DNA from: Curtobacterium sp. 'Ferrero'
Lineage (GTDB): Bacteria; Actinomycetota; Actinomycetes; Actinomycetales; Microbacteriaceae
Assembly: GCF_002412165.1 (NCBI RefSeq)
Contig: NZ_NXIA01000003.1
Coordinates: 191,254-255,253, forward strand
Length of the DNA: 64,000 nt
Direction of reading: 5' to 3'
Below, piece after piece: positions 45,348-54,133 of this stretch. The position numbers and the translations under genes were made by a program. Numbering within the stretch: position 1 is the first letter of the stretch; every line of letters starts with the position of its first letter. Below the pieces are notes generated by a model. It had not been told where the DNA came from and did not search any database. It worked only from the letters and a program-made list of their open reading frames with translations.

Positions 45348-45731
45348 ATGGCAGACAAGGAACAGCGCTTCCGGAGCGAACAGCTCGAGGAAGCCCTCGC
45401 GAAGCAGGACGTCGCCGCGGTCGCGTTCGCGCTGCGCAACGACATCGTGATCGTCCCCCGGCTCGTGACCGGCAAGAAGGACATGCAGGTCCGCGTGTTC
45501 GGGCGCGAGGGCTCGGACAAGCGCATCCTCCTGCTGTTCTCGTCGGCCGACGCGTACACCGCGATGGTCCCGGACGAGAAGATCCGGCAGGTCATGGTCT
45601 ACGACGGGCCGCGGCTCGAGGCGTTCATCGCCGAGCACCTCGAATCACTCGAGGGCGTGTTCTTCGACATCGCGGGACCGCACACGATGCAGTCGACGCC
45701 CGAGGACCTGCTCGCCGCGCTCCGCGCGTAA
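45348..45731 (+). CDS. Conserved protein, SseB-like N-terminal domain
   Basis: 127 residues. Pattern: LEEALAKQDVAAVAFALRNDIVIVPRL, then a strand VRVFGREGSDKRILLLFSSADAYTAMVPDEK and GVFFDIAGPHTMQSTPEDLLAAL. This resembles the SseB N-terminal domain found in many actinobacterial proteins of unknown role, although I am not certain. ATG 45348 preferred over GTG 45345. Confidence 0.65.
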   Translation: MADKEQRFRSEQLEEALAKQDVAAVAFALRNDIVIVPRLVTGKKDMQVRVFGREGSDKRILLLFSSADAYTAMVPDEKIRQVMVYDGPRLEAFIAEHLESLEGVFFDIAGPHTMQSTPEDLLAALRA

Positions 45732-45746
45732 CGGATCGCCCGGCCT

Positions 45747-45765
45747 GGAGGCGCGGCTCGCCTCC
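45747..45765. terminator. Short GGAGGCG hairpin
   Basis: GGAGGCG and CGCCTCC around loop CGGCT between convergent genes; same word family as the hairpins at 19051 and 42526. Confidence 0.5.
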
Positions 45766-45786
45766 GCAACGCCCGTCGCCTCCGCG

Positions 45787-47148
45787 TCAGAACGCGCGGT
45801 CGAGTTCGCGCTCCCGGACGGACTTCGTCAGGGAGAACGCGACGCGGAGCGCCTCTCGCAGGTGCTCGGAGTCGGCCCCGAGGACCGTCGTGAAGCCGAG
45901 ACGACCGGCCTCGTTCGCACGCTGCTTCGCCCCCGTCGCCGGACGGATCTCGCCGGCCAGACTGATCTCGCCCACCGCCGCGAGGGTGTGCGGGTAGGGA
46001 CGGTCGCGCGCCGCACTCGCGAGGGCCAGCGCGATCGCGAGGTCGGCCCCGGGCTCGGTCAGCTTCATGCCCCCGACCGTGGAGACGTACACGTCGGCGT
46101 CGGAGAGCTTCAGGCCCGCTCGGCGTTCGAGGACCGCGAGCAACATCGCGACGCGCGACGAGTCGACCCCGTTCACCACGCGGCGCGGCTGCGGAGCCGA
46201 GCTCGGGACGACGAGGGCCTGCACCTCCACCGGGAGGGCTCGACGACCCTCGAGCGCGACGGTGACGCACGTGCCCGACACCGGGGTGCCGTTCCGGGAC
46301 ATGAACAGACCGCTGGGGTCGGGGACCTCGTGGATGCCGTCGCCGGCCATGTCGAAGCAGCCGACCTCGTCGGTCGGGCCGAAGCGGTTCTTCAACGCAC
46401 GGACGAACCGGAGTGCGGTCTGTCGGTCGCCCTCGAAGTGGCACACGACGTCGACGAGGTGCTCGAGCAGTCGGGGTCCGGCGATCGTGCCGTCCTTCGT
46501 CACGTGGCCGACGATGAGGACCGGGAGTGCTCGTTCCTTGGCGACCCGGATCAGCGTCGACGCGACCTCGCGCACCTGCGACGTGCCGCCCGCGATGCCG
46601 TCGACGGAGCCCGACGAGATCGTCTGCACCGAGTCCGCGATCAGGAGGTCGGGCTGCACCTGGTCGATCTGCCCGAGGATGACGCCGAGGTCGACCTCGC
46701 TCGCGAGGAACAGGTCGTCGTGCATCGCTCCTGTGCGCTCGGCGCGGAGCCGCACCTGGTCGACGGACTCCTCGGCGCTGACGTACAGGACGCGTTTGCC
46801 GGCCGCCGCGGCTCGGGAGGCGACCTCGAGCAGGAGCGTGGACTTCCCGACCCCGGGCTCGCCCGACAACAGGACCGCCGCCCCAGGGACGACACCACCG
46901 CCGAGCACCCGGTCGAACTCGCCGATGCCGGTCTGCCACCGCTGGACCGACGTGCCACGGGCCTCCGTGATGGGGCGCGCGATCCGCGCGCCCGCCACCG
47001 CGATGGCGGACGTGCCCCGCGTGCTGGCCGTCGCGGCGGAGGTGTCCTCGACCGTCCCCCAGGACTGGCACTCGCCACAGCGGCCGACCCACTTGATGCT
47101 GGTCCAGCCGCACTCGGTGCAGCGGTAGAGGGACTGAGCGCGCGCCAT
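45787..47148 (-). CDS. radA: DNA repair protein RadA
   Basis: 453 residues. N-terminal zinc finger CTECGWTSIKWVGRCGEC, RecA-like ATPase with Walker A GEPGVGKST, the RadA signature KNRFGPTDEVG, and a C-terminal Lon-protease-like domain (VYVSTVGGMKLTEPGADLAIALALAS). A branch-migration helicase acting in recombination. ATG 47148 with TAGCCT seven bases upstream, so probably leaderless; longer upstream frame not used. Confidence 0.95.
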   Translation of the reverse strand: MARAQSLYRCTECGWTSIKWVGRCGECQSWGTVEDTSAATASTRGTSAIAVAGARIARPITEARGTSVQRWQTGIGEFDRVLGGGVVPGAAVLLSGEPGVGKSTLLLEVASRAAAAGKRVLYVSAEESVDQVRLRAERTGAMHDDLFLASEVDLGVILGQIDQVQPDLLIADSVQTISSGSVDGIAGGTSQVREVASTLIRVAKERALPVLIVGHVTKDGTIAGPRLLEHLVDVVCHFEGDRQTALRFVRALKNRFGPTDEVGCFDMAGDGIHEVPDPSGLFMSRNGTPVSGTCVTVALEGRRALPVEVQALVVPSSAPQPRRVVNGVDSSRVAMLLAVLERRAGLKLSDADVYVSTVGGMKLTEPGADLAIALALASAARDRPYPHTLAAVGEISLAGEIRPATGAKQRANEAGRLGFTTVLGADSEHLREALRVAFSLTKSVRERELDRAF

Positions 47149-47158
47149 GACGCCCAGG

Positions 47159-48124
47159 CTAGGCGCGGCCGCCGACATCGCCGGAGCGGTGATCGGCGTG
47201 GTCCGGGAGCGGGATCGAGCCCGTCACGCGGTGGCGGAGGCGGTCCATCCGCCCGGGTCGGTCCGCGTGGTCGAGGGCACCGGCGTCCTCGGCGTCGTGC
47301 TCGGCCCGCGCCGCGGCGACCGCGGCCGCGCCGGCGCCCAGGTCTTCCGCCTCCCGCGCTGAGAGGTACTGCCGGATCGCCGCCACCGTGTCGACGCGGG
47401 CGTCCACCGCGGGCTCGAACGCGCTCGCCCAGATCTCGTAGCCGCGGTCGTTCGGGTGGAACAGGTCGCCGTAGCTGTTGAGGAACGTCCGACGGAGCCC
47501 CACGCGCTTCGTGATGACGTGCAGCGGTGCCACCGTGAGCCCGAACTCATCCGCCACGCGGTGCACGATCTCGTTCGCGACGGCCACCTTGCGCTCCCGG
47601 TCCGGCACGAACATGCACGGCAGCTCGGCCACGATGGCGTGCGACGGCACGGCGCCGTAGATCGCACGGAGGTTCCGCTCGAAGCCGTCCGGGTCGAAGT
47701 CGGCGATGTCGTTCGCCCCGATCGACACCGTGCAGACGTCGGGGGAGTAGCCGCGGAGCTTCGGCAGCTGCTCCTTCTTGGCCGCCCACGTCGTCGCGCC
47801 GGACACGCTGAGGTTCACCACGCGGACCGTCATCCGCGACCGGTGCCGGATCCGTCGGGCGAGCAGACCCACGTACCCGCGGTGCGGCGCCGTCGCACCG
47901 ACGCCCTGCGCGGCGGAGTCGCCGATCGCCAGGTACGTCAGCTGGCCCTCGTGCTGCAGCCGTTCCCGCCACCACTGGGCGTTCACGGGGAGCATGTCGA
48001 CCACACGCTGCGACGCTGCCCGTTGCCCGCGGATCCCCGCCCGGGCGCCGAACAGGCCGGCACCGACGACCGTCGCTCCGCCGAGGATCGACGACAGCAG
48101 GGCAATCATGGTGCGTGACTTCAT
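47159..48124 (-). CDS. SGNH/GDSL-family hydrolase
   Basis: 321 residues. N-terminal hydrophobic anchor (TMIALLSSILGGATVVGAGLFG). The GDS nucleophile motif is AIGDSAAQGVGA, block III is IGANDIADFD and the catalytic Asp-His pair is in DLFHPNDRGYEIW. A lipase or acetylesterase acting at the membrane or outside. The last 60 residues are charged and probably disordered. ATG 48124 with TACCGT seven bases upstream. Confidence 0.85.
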   Translation of the reverse strand: MKSRTMIALLSSILGGATVVGAGLFGARAGIRGQRAASQRVVDMLPVNAQWWRERLQHEGQLTYLAIGDSAAQGVGATAPHRGYVGLLARRIRHRSRMTVRVVNLSVSGATTWAAKKEQLPKLRGYSPDVCTVSIGANDIADFDPDGFERNLRAIYGAVPSHAIVAELPCMFVPDRERKVAVANEIVHRVADEFGLTVAPLHVITKRVGLRRTFLNSYGDLFHPNDRGYEIWASAFEPAVDARVDTVAAIRQYLSAREAEDLGAGAAAVAAARAEHDAEDAGALDHADRPGRMDRLRHRVTGSIPLPDHADHRSGDVGGRA

Positions 48125-48268
48125 GCCGAGGACGGTACGCGGGCGGACTCGGGGCTTCTCGGTGAGTGGGCTGGGTGGTGGACGAGTGCGACCGGGCAGG
48201 CACTTGTGGAGGACGAGCTGACGGGCGCGTGGTCCGACGGGCCGCTGGAGTCGTGTAAACTCTCTCCC

Positions 48269-48355
48269 GGTACCGTGTCCGAGCGGCCTAAGGAGCATGT
48301 CTCGAAAACATGTGTGGGGGCAACTCCACCGTGGGTTCAAATCCCACCGGTACCG
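48269..48355 (+). tRNA. tRNA-Ser (CGA)
   Basis: 87 nt plus an encoded CCA (48356-48358). Acceptor GGTACCG pairs with CGGTACC, discriminator G, anticodon loop CTCGAAA giving CGA, long variable arm (GTGTGGGGGCAACTCCACC). TAAACT about ten bases upstream is a plausible -10. Everything to its right looks accessory, so the gene probably served as an integration site. Confidence 0.93.
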
Positions 48356-48414
48356 CCACAGGGCGATTCACGGATCTCGTCGAAAAGATTCACGGAACTC
48401 GTGAAGTCCCAGCG

Positions 48415-48446
48415 AAGGCCCCCCAGGGAATCCCTGGGGGGCCTTC
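48415..48446 (+). terminator. Terminator after tRNA-Ser
   Basis: Perfect 15-bp stem AAGGCCCCCCAGGGA with a short ATC-type loop, 57 bp past the tRNA. The rest of 48447-48538 shows no gene. Confidence 0.75.
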
Positions 48447-48538
48447 GTCGTGGCTCGCGGCGATCGCATGCCGAGTTCAGATGCGCTTCAGCAGGCACGG
48501 ACTAGCGGCTCGCCTCCTGTCTTCGTTGGCGCGCACGG

Positions 48539-49204
48539 ATGAATAGGTGCGTCGCTTCGGCCTTGCGGCGTTGCATCGGTCGGTCCTTCGTCCGCTCGCG
48601 TGAGTTGATCTTTGACCAGGGCTTTCTCTCAAGAGTTCGGGAACTCTCACCTGACCGGGCGCTCGCGGGCATCACATCGCTCCAGGCGCGCGGCTGGAAG
48701 CCGAACCGTCTCGCGGTCGACCGTGCGTACTCCATGGGCCTCACCCCTGTGAACTTCCACGACCCGCTGTCGCAGCTCGGCGTCCAGCTCATCACCGACC
48801 GAAGCCGGCTCGACATGGGCAACAGTTCCGCTACCCGTCGCGCCGAAGCCGAAGCCGAAGCCGAAGCCGAAGCCGAAGCCGCAGACGAGTGGCTCCGCTA
48901 CTACGCCCACGCCCGGCAGGCCTCCGAGTCCCTCAACATGCAGATGAACGCCGGACGAGAACCGCAGGCGCGCATGCGCGGTCTCGCAGCGCAGAGCTTC
49001 GTGTTCACCTTCATCGCTGCCGCGACGAACCTCCCCCGCATCGACGCGTTCCTCTCCGACCGCGACTCCCGTGTGCACGGGCCGCGGAAGAGGGGAGCGA
49101 CGGACCGCTCCCGCTACCGCCGCGCATACGAGGCGACAACCGCTTGCAGCGAGCAGACAGCCCAGGCAGAAGCATCGAGGCGGCGACACTTGGGAGGGAA
49201 GTGA
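48539..49204 (+). pseudogene. Internally deleted transposase/IS-like protein remnant
   Basis: 221-residue frame that recalls an actinobacterial transposase-like family. Segment A (WKPNRLAVDRAYSMGLTPVNFHDP, LSQLGVQLITD) matches the family part built around a DRAY motif; segment B (ADEWLRYYAHARQ, ARMRGLAAQSFVFTFIAAATN, LPRIDAFL) matches its C-terminus. The ~80-150 residues expected between them are gone and are replaced by Glu-Ala repeats encoded by six GAAGCC units. The family assignment is from memory of conserved words. It lies just inside the tRNA-Ser boundary. Confidence 0.65.
48845..48880 (+). repeat. (GAAGCC)6 microsatellite
   Basis: Six perfect hexamer copies at the deletion junction of the transposase-like remnant, encoding Glu-Ala pairs. 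Confidence 0.9.
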
Positions 49205-49272
49205 CCGACGTCGCCGCCTGCTGGTTGACGGGACGGAAACGGGCGGTCAAGGTTCGTCGCTCAACGTCACGG

Positions 49273-49362
49273 GTTCGGTCACCCGGAAACGGGGCCGGAG
49301 GCTGAGTCGATGGCACCTCTTCACGGAGCCCGTGGGATTCTCAGTGCGGATGGCATCTCGGC
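49273..49362 (+). repeat. Diverged copy of the DUF4236 gene start region
   Basis: This ~90-bp stretch resembles 62562-62645, the leader and first codons of the DUF4236-like gene. Shared words include GAGGCTGAG, CACCTCT and, in frame, GTGGG(A/G)TTCTCAGT encoding VGFSVRMA. After VRMA the two copies diverge, so this is a truncated 5' remnant 13.3 kb from the full gene. Confidence 0.6.
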
Positions 49363-49471
49363 GCGGCGCTTGCCGACGCTCATGCTTGACCGGTCACGAC
49401 CGGTCGTCCTGGCAGACTTCAGGTCGCTCTCATCCAGGTGAACGGCTTGCGCAACTGCTGTAACAGCGTCC

Positions 49472-49680
49472 TCAGCTCGAGTGCGGATCGGGCGTAAGTC
49501 CGACGACGGCTTCCGCGGGCCAGGGCAAGCCATCTGGCTCCGTGTCCTCGTGCTGAGCCCGCTCCCACTCGTCTTCAGTCGCGACCCAGAGGACGAAGAA
49601 CTCTCGTCCCCGGCGGACGGGCCCGGGCGCTCGCATCGGCTCCGGGGTTCCGTCCGCTGTGGTGACAGTTACGTGGTCCC
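49472..49680 (-). pseudogene. Possible truncated small gene
   Basis: A minus-strand frame reads DHVTVTTADGTPEPMRAPG, then REFFVLWVATEDEWERAQHED and DGLPWPAEAVV before a stop at 49472. The text looks coding, but no start lies before DHVTV; the only ATG (49636) cuts it to 54 residues. It may be cut at its 5' end by the GACACC repeat. The rest of 49205-49816 holds the DUF4236 remnant, this fragment and simple repeats. Confidence 0.35.
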
Positions 49681-49720
49681 GAGGTCACCGCACTGCTCCC
49701 ACCCGACGCCGACATCCTCC

Positions 49721-49788
<68 letters not shown>

Positions 49789-49816
49789 ATCGCCGAGGTC
49801 TGCCACTTGCTCAGGG

Positions 49817-50560
49817 TCAGGCGGCGGGAGGGGTGACTCCTTCAACCGGGGATGAACGGTCCCACACGGCGTCGAACTCGGCTCGGAGGTGCCGTGTCGC
49901 GGGCTCTGACAGTTCCACAGCCGCGGTGATTTTCCGACCGCCGAGCGAACCTCCAAGCATCAGTCCTTTGCCGTCGCTCGGAAGCATGTACCGGTCATGC
50001 AACTCGGTGGAGAACCGGACGCGAACATCTGAGAGGGAGCCGACGGCGATCGCCAGCTGGTCCCGACGCGCAGCATCGGAGCGTTCACCTCGGCTGTGGC
50101 TGCGGGTTGAGCCGGTCAGTACACGTCTTACCGCATGCAGTTGACCGAGGACCACAACATCAGCCGCGCCGAGGAACCGGTCGACCACGAGTACATCAGC
50201 GCGGTCAGCTAGCTCCTGCAGGATCTGCGTATAAAACACGGGTTCACTTGCGATGCCTACGATCACCGACTGTGGTGCTGGCGGAGCTTCAGCGGCCTTG
50301 GCCAACTTAGCCGCTGTGCGGATTCCAGCAGCCGTGGGGACGAGGACTCCATCTCGACGTGTGGCGAAACCGAGTCGCTCCAGATCGGAGCCGATGGGCG
50401 CGAACCCGATGACATGCGCCAATCCCAGTCCTTTGAACATGCCGCCGTGAATGGTGGCGGCGACAGCGCTGGCGATGTGCTGGTCCGTTGCTTCCTCCAC
50501 CAGCACCAGGAAGTGCAGGGCCGACTCGTGCTCCTCGGGGATGCTGAACCGCTTCGACAT
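49817..50560 (-). CDS. Accessory protein with C-terminal PLD-like domain
   Basis: 247 residues. N-terminal ~90 residues are helical with a possible winged helix (LERLGFATRRDGVLVPTAAG). The C-terminal part has ADVLVVDRFLGAADVV, then RFSTELHDRYMLPSDGKGLMLGGSLGGRK and ATRHLRAEFDAVWDRS. An H-D-R segment before a Gly-rich GxSLGG turn and a closing LRxxFxxxW helix is typical of phospholipase-D-like domains in defence and repair proteins, though the second half of the HKD motif is not seen. Island gene; the 50561-50923 gap beyond its start shows nothing I can call. Confidence 0.6.
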   Translation of the reverse strand: MSKRFSIPEEHESALHFLVLVEEATDQHIASAVAATIHGGMFKGLGLAHVIGFAPIGSDLERLGFATRRDGVLVPTAAGIRTAAKLAKAAEAPPAPQSVIVGIASEPVFYTQILQELADRADVLVVDRFLGAADVVVLGQLHAVRRVLTGSTRSHSRGERSDAARRDQLAIAVGSLSDVRVRFSTELHDRYMLPSDGKGLMLGGSLGGRKITAAVELSEPATRHLRAEFDAVWDRSSPVEGVTPPAA

Positions 50561-50923
50561 TCGCGCCCTCCATCAAGTTATCGCTGGCGTGTAGCAACTG
50601 CGGTCGTCGTTGCGACGACCCCATCGTCGATTCGCCTGCCGGGAGACGAGCTGTGCCCACGGCTGCGGTTCGAGCCTTCTTCAACGGTATCGGGATGCGA
50701 GACAAGCGGCTGGACGTTGTTCCCGCGCGGTCAGCGCGAATGAACCTTCGTTGGCGGTGATCGCCGCACGCCTTCACCTACCGAAGCGAGGGTAACGTCG
50801 CTGAAGACGTGCACTCGAAGCAGCTTTGGACGATCGGCGCTCGCCTGCGCAGTTGAACGCGGCTCCGCCCGATGTCCGTGCATAGAGGCACTGGCGGTCT
50901 ACCGCCGCCAGGAAGAGGGAAAT

Positions 50924-51325
50924 ATGTTCCCCACGCCCACGGATCTTGAGCGATCCGACTACGCGCAGATCCCGGTCGCGCTGCTGCGACGGCAACCGCT
51001 GCTAAGCGCCGACCCGGAGCGGCTGGCTGCCCTCTCCGACGCGTTGCAAGCGAGTGGGTACAGCACGCTCGAGGACGCATCCGCTGGTCGGGGATGGGGC
51101 GGTAATCAGCGGCCACTGATCATCCCGACCGACAGTGATCGGCGATCTCCGTGGGGCGGGCTGACCGCAGCGCAGCTCCGCATCATGCCGCTGCAGCGAG
51201 ACGGGATCAGCATCCGACGCGCACACTGGGCTCGGCAGCTCGCAGTGGCTCTCGAACACGATGGGTACTCGACGCTGCGCCACGCTCCTCTCGGGTGGCG
51301 ATTCGAACCAGACCCGGTGGGCTGA
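50924..51325 (+). CDS. Hypothetical protein with two GYSTL modules
   Basis: 133 residues. Two similar stretches, ALSDALQASGYSTLEDA and LAVALEHDGYSTLRHAP, each ending in a Trp-containing turn (GRGW, GWRF), suggest an internal duplication of a small helical unit. GAGGGAAAT precedes ATG 50924. The family is not recognised. Codon use is a little less GC-biased than the core genes. Confidence 0.55.
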   Translation: MFPTPTDLERSDYAQIPVALLRRQPLLSADPERLAALSDALQASGYSTLEDASAGRGWGGNQRPLIIPTDSDRRSPWGGLTAAQLRIMPLQRDGISIRRAHWARQLAVALEHDGYSTLRHAPLGWRFEPDPVG

Positions 51326-51448
51326 GTACGTTCACCGCGGATACGAGCGGGCCCGCAACTGACCCGAAGGGCGGGCGGTTCGGTGGCCGCACGGGCAACC
51401 GTTGAAAGCCGGGTCCGGTTCATCAGCCCAGCATCCTGCCAGGGTGTG

Positions 51449-51715
51449 CTAATTCTCGAGATGTGTGCATGAACACGCCGGGTTCTCCGACTCGATCAGC
51501 CTCTGATGACGTGCAAGCGCCTCAGCGGCGTGCTGGAGGGGCACCGGGTTGAGGAGTCGGGCGCTGAAGTGAGCCGAGAGTTCTTCCAGTAAGCCTTGCA
51601 GGGCAACGGTGAACGCTCGTTCGTCTGCGATGTCGTCCCAGCCGAATGGTCGCTGACGAGCACCAGTCTCTGACAACAGCCGCCGCGCGGTGTCGAAAGC
51701 GCCCGTGATCGCCAT
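51449..51715 (-). CDS. Small hypothetical helical protein
   Basis: 88 residues, starting MAITGAFDTARRLLSETGA, mostly amphipathic helix (AFTVALQGLLEELSAHFSARLL, HAAEALARHQRLIES) with two cysteines near the end (ACSC). It lies 88 bp after a small membrane-protein gene in the same direction. Start uncertain: the frame is open well upstream, but the added part is Arg-rich and non-coding in character. Confidence 0.45.
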   Translation of the reverse strand: MAITGAFDTARRLLSETGARQRPFGWDDIADERAFTVALQGLLEELSAHFSARLLNPVPLQHAAEALARHQRLIESENPACSCTHLEN

Positions 51716-51803
51716 CCGGTCGTGGTCCAGAATGAAGCTTCTCTCTTTTCTGCGCGGCTTCGTCCCGCGTATCCGTGGGCTGGAGCGGGGCTTGCGTCGC
51801 TGG

Positions 51804-52160
51804 TCATGCGCCGAGTAGCCCGAGTTCGAAGAGCCCCAACAGTGTGAGTTGCAACGCTGCGCACAGGGCGAGAGTTTTCCCCGCCATGTCCACGCCCTTG
51901 CTCCTTGGCCCGCCGTAGAAGTGCGCAGTGACTCGAAGAAGAGCACCGAAGAGAGCAACAATGCCAGCTGCGACGCTCACCACTGCAAGCGGCGTTGCGG
52001 TCGCCCGCTCCAAAATATGGATCATGACGATGATGCCGATCGTGCCTGCGGCCGCGCCAACACCGAACCCGGTGAAGTTCCATTTTTGCTTTTTCACCTC
52101 GGGCCACCCGTCGTGAACCCATGACCGCAGGCGCGTCCCGGCGCTTCGTATGCTTTCCAT
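51804..52160 (-). CDS. Small membrane protein of the island
   Basis: 118 residues with three hydrophobic helices (TGFGVGAAAGTIGIIVMIHIL, PLAVVSVAAGIVALFGALL, LALCAALQLTLLGLFELGLL). A GGGGGAAA stretch precedes ATG 52160. It sits between the exonuclease fusion gene and the small gene at 51449, all in the same direction. No family recognised. Confidence 0.6.
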   Translation of the reverse strand: MESIRSAGTRLRSWVHDGWPEVKKQKWNFTGFGVGAAAGTIGIIVMIHILERATATPLAVVSVAAGIVALFGALLRVTAHFYGGPRSKGVDMAGKTLALCAALQLTLLGLFELGLLGA

Positions 52161-52212
52161 CGGATTTCCCCCTGAGTCGAAGATGGACGTCTCGTACCGG
52201 CGTTCTGCTTGG

Positions 52213-53838
52213 TCAGGTTCCGGGGTGAGCAGCTGCGAACGCATCAGAAACCTCACGAGGCAGACGCCCGCGAGTTCCGACGTCGAACCCATTCGCGGAC
52301 GCCCACGCACGGATGGCTGCAGGTGATGATGCAAGCTGCGCAGCGCCAGCAGCGCCAGGGCCGGGTGGAGCGACGGACGCGGCGGAATCGGGCGGCGGAG
52401 CGATCTGCTTCCGGTCGTGCACGGTCGCCGATCTGCTGACGGCGGGTTGCAGATGCTGCAGTAGCAGGGCGAAGGTGTCTGGGTGGACCTGGCGAGTGCC
52501 GAGTTGCTGCGCCTTCGCGGCTTTGGTGCCTGAGAACGCCCCGTCGGTGACGAGCACGGCGGTGAGTCGGGAGACGGAGCCGGCGACCCGGACGCCAAGT
52601 TCCTGGGCGCGTTGCTCAAGGCGGAACCGTTGCGCTTCGTCGCAGCCGGTGAAAACGACCCGGTCTCCGACGCGCAAGGGCTCGCCGTGCGGCCAGGCGG
52701 CTGGCAGCGGCAGGAGCTCGGCTCCCAACCGGGCATCACGGGCAGCGTCGGCCCGGTCAAGGACCTGCTTCACCTTCGCTTCCGCGACACCCAGCAGGGA
52801 CGCCACGGTCTTCAGCTCGCGGCGCTCCTGGTGCGAGACGCGACCGTCGTCCAGGGCCCGGTGGGCGAGCGCGAGCAGGAATGCTTCATGCGCTGAATGC
52901 GTGTCCGCAGCTGACAAGTGGAACTCGGCCACGAGCTCCTGCAGCGCTTGAGCTTCTGTGCCCGTGATATCGCCGTCTTCCAGCGCGTCGAAGAGCAGCT
53001 CCACGTAGGCCGTTGTGCCGGCGGGAGCACCCTCATCGATCACCTCGAGCAGCGACATCGCCGTCAGCTGCTGCAGCAACGCTGGGGCGGGCGGTTTCGG
53101 TGGAGTGATCCGTAGCGGGCGGACCGGATTCGCGGCGCCGGCAGGCTCTCGCTGCGCCGTCGACGGTCGACCCGCTGGGCGCGACGGCCAAGCCGCGGAG
53201 CGAGCGGACGCCGTCACTTCCATCAGAACCGGGTCCGGTCCGCCGTTCACGCTCAGGTATGCACCGAGCAGTGCGGCGGCAGCTCGAGCGTCTCCGAGCG
53301 CGGAATGCGCGTCATCGAGACGCACTCCGACTGCGCAGCAGCAGTCGACAAGGCGTCGGCGGTCCATGTCCGGCAAGTAAGCGTAGCTGGCGTCCAGCGT
53401 GCAGTACGACGCTATCCGTGGGACACGCCAACCGGCGGCTGCCAACTCGTGGCGGAGGAACGCGAGGTCGAACGTTGCGTTGTGGGCCACGACGGCAAGA
53501 CCGGACAGCGCGGCGACAATCGACGACGCGACGTCTGCGAACCGTGGCTCGGCGGCGACGTCAGCGTCCGTGATGCCGTGAATATGTGTAGCGCCGACTG
53601 GACCGTCCGGGTTGAACCGCGATACCCACTCGTCGACCACAACGCCCGACTCGTCGATCCGAACAATCGCAAGCTCGATGATTCGGTCGCGAAGCGGCGA
53701 AAGCCCCGTCGTCTCCACATCAATGACCGCGTACGCAGGAACGATCGGAGCGTGCGGACGCGGCGAACCGGCTCCCGCCGTAGAACCCTTCGCGTCCGTG
53801 CGCCGACGCGGGCCGAATAGCCAATTAAGCAGCCCCAA
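52213..53838 (-). CDS. DnaQ-like 3'-5' exonuclease fused to BRCT and Lsr2-type DNA-binding domains
   Basis: About 541 residues. DEDD exonuclease near residues 38-200: ExoI VIDVETTGLS, ExoII HNATFDLAFL, ExoIII HSALGDARAAA (H-x4-D). A helical TerB-like middle part (DALEDGDITGTEAQALQELV, HRALDDGRVSHQER) follows, then a BRCT-like domain (VGDRVVFTGCDEAQRF to TFALLLQHL), a Pro/Ala linker and a C-terminus like the Lsr2 DNA-binding domain (AIRAWASANGFDVGTRGRLP, with RGR). Start taken as TTG 53838 (LGLLNWLFG) after GGGGA; an ATG at 54006 is in frame but its extra 56 residues look non-coding. Divergent from the PIN gene. Confidence 0.75.
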   Translation of the reverse strand: MGLLNWLFGPRRRTDAKGSTAGAGSPRPHAPIVPAYAVIDVETTGLSPLRDRIIELAIVRIDESGVVVDEWVSRFNPDGPVGATHIHGITDADVAAEPRFADVASSIVAALSGLAVVAHNATFDLAFLRHELAAAGWRVPRIASYCTLDASYAYLPDMDRRRLVDCCCAVGVRLDDAHSALGDARAAAALLGAYLSVNGGPDPVLMEVTASARSAAWPSRPAGRPSTAQREPAGAANPVRPLRITPPKPPAPALLQQLTAMSLLEVIDEGAPAGTTAYVELLFDALEDGDITGTEAQALQELVAEFHLSAADTHSAHEAFLLALAHRALDDGRVSHQERRELKTVASLLGVAEAKVKQVLDRADAARDARLGAELLPLPAAWPHGEPLRVGDRVVFTGCDEAQRFRLEQRAQELGVRVAGSVSRLTAVLVTDGAFSGTKAAKAQQLGTRQVHPDTFALLLQHLQPAVSRSATVHDRKQIAPPPDSAASVAPPGPGAAGAAQLASSPAAIRAWASANGFDVGTRGRLPREVSDAFAAAHPGT

Positions 53839-54133
53839 AACGTCCCCAGTCCAAACGTGACATGACGCCAGCCGTATCGACGAACGCTCATCTACGGTAC
53901 GGGCTTCCCGTGCGTTCGCTGGTCGGCAGGAGTACCCCAGAAAGGGGGAGCCGCCGTGCTTATTCCCTCCCGGACGGCACCCTGAATCACCGAGGGTTCC
54001 GGCCACCCCTGCCTCGGGCCGGCAGAGCGGTTGATCGCTGGCGAAAGCCAGTGGTCTCGGCCAGTGGATGCTGCTCCGGATGCGGTGCCCCGTCGAACGG
54101 CTTATCCATGGAAACCGGCGTTACTCTCAGACG

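Noticed and set aside
53839-54006. ATG at 54006 as start of the exonuclease fusion
   Set aside because: The extra N-terminal residues are Gly/Cys/Ser-rich and antisense to the leader of the PIN gene; TTG 53838 with GGGGA is a better start.
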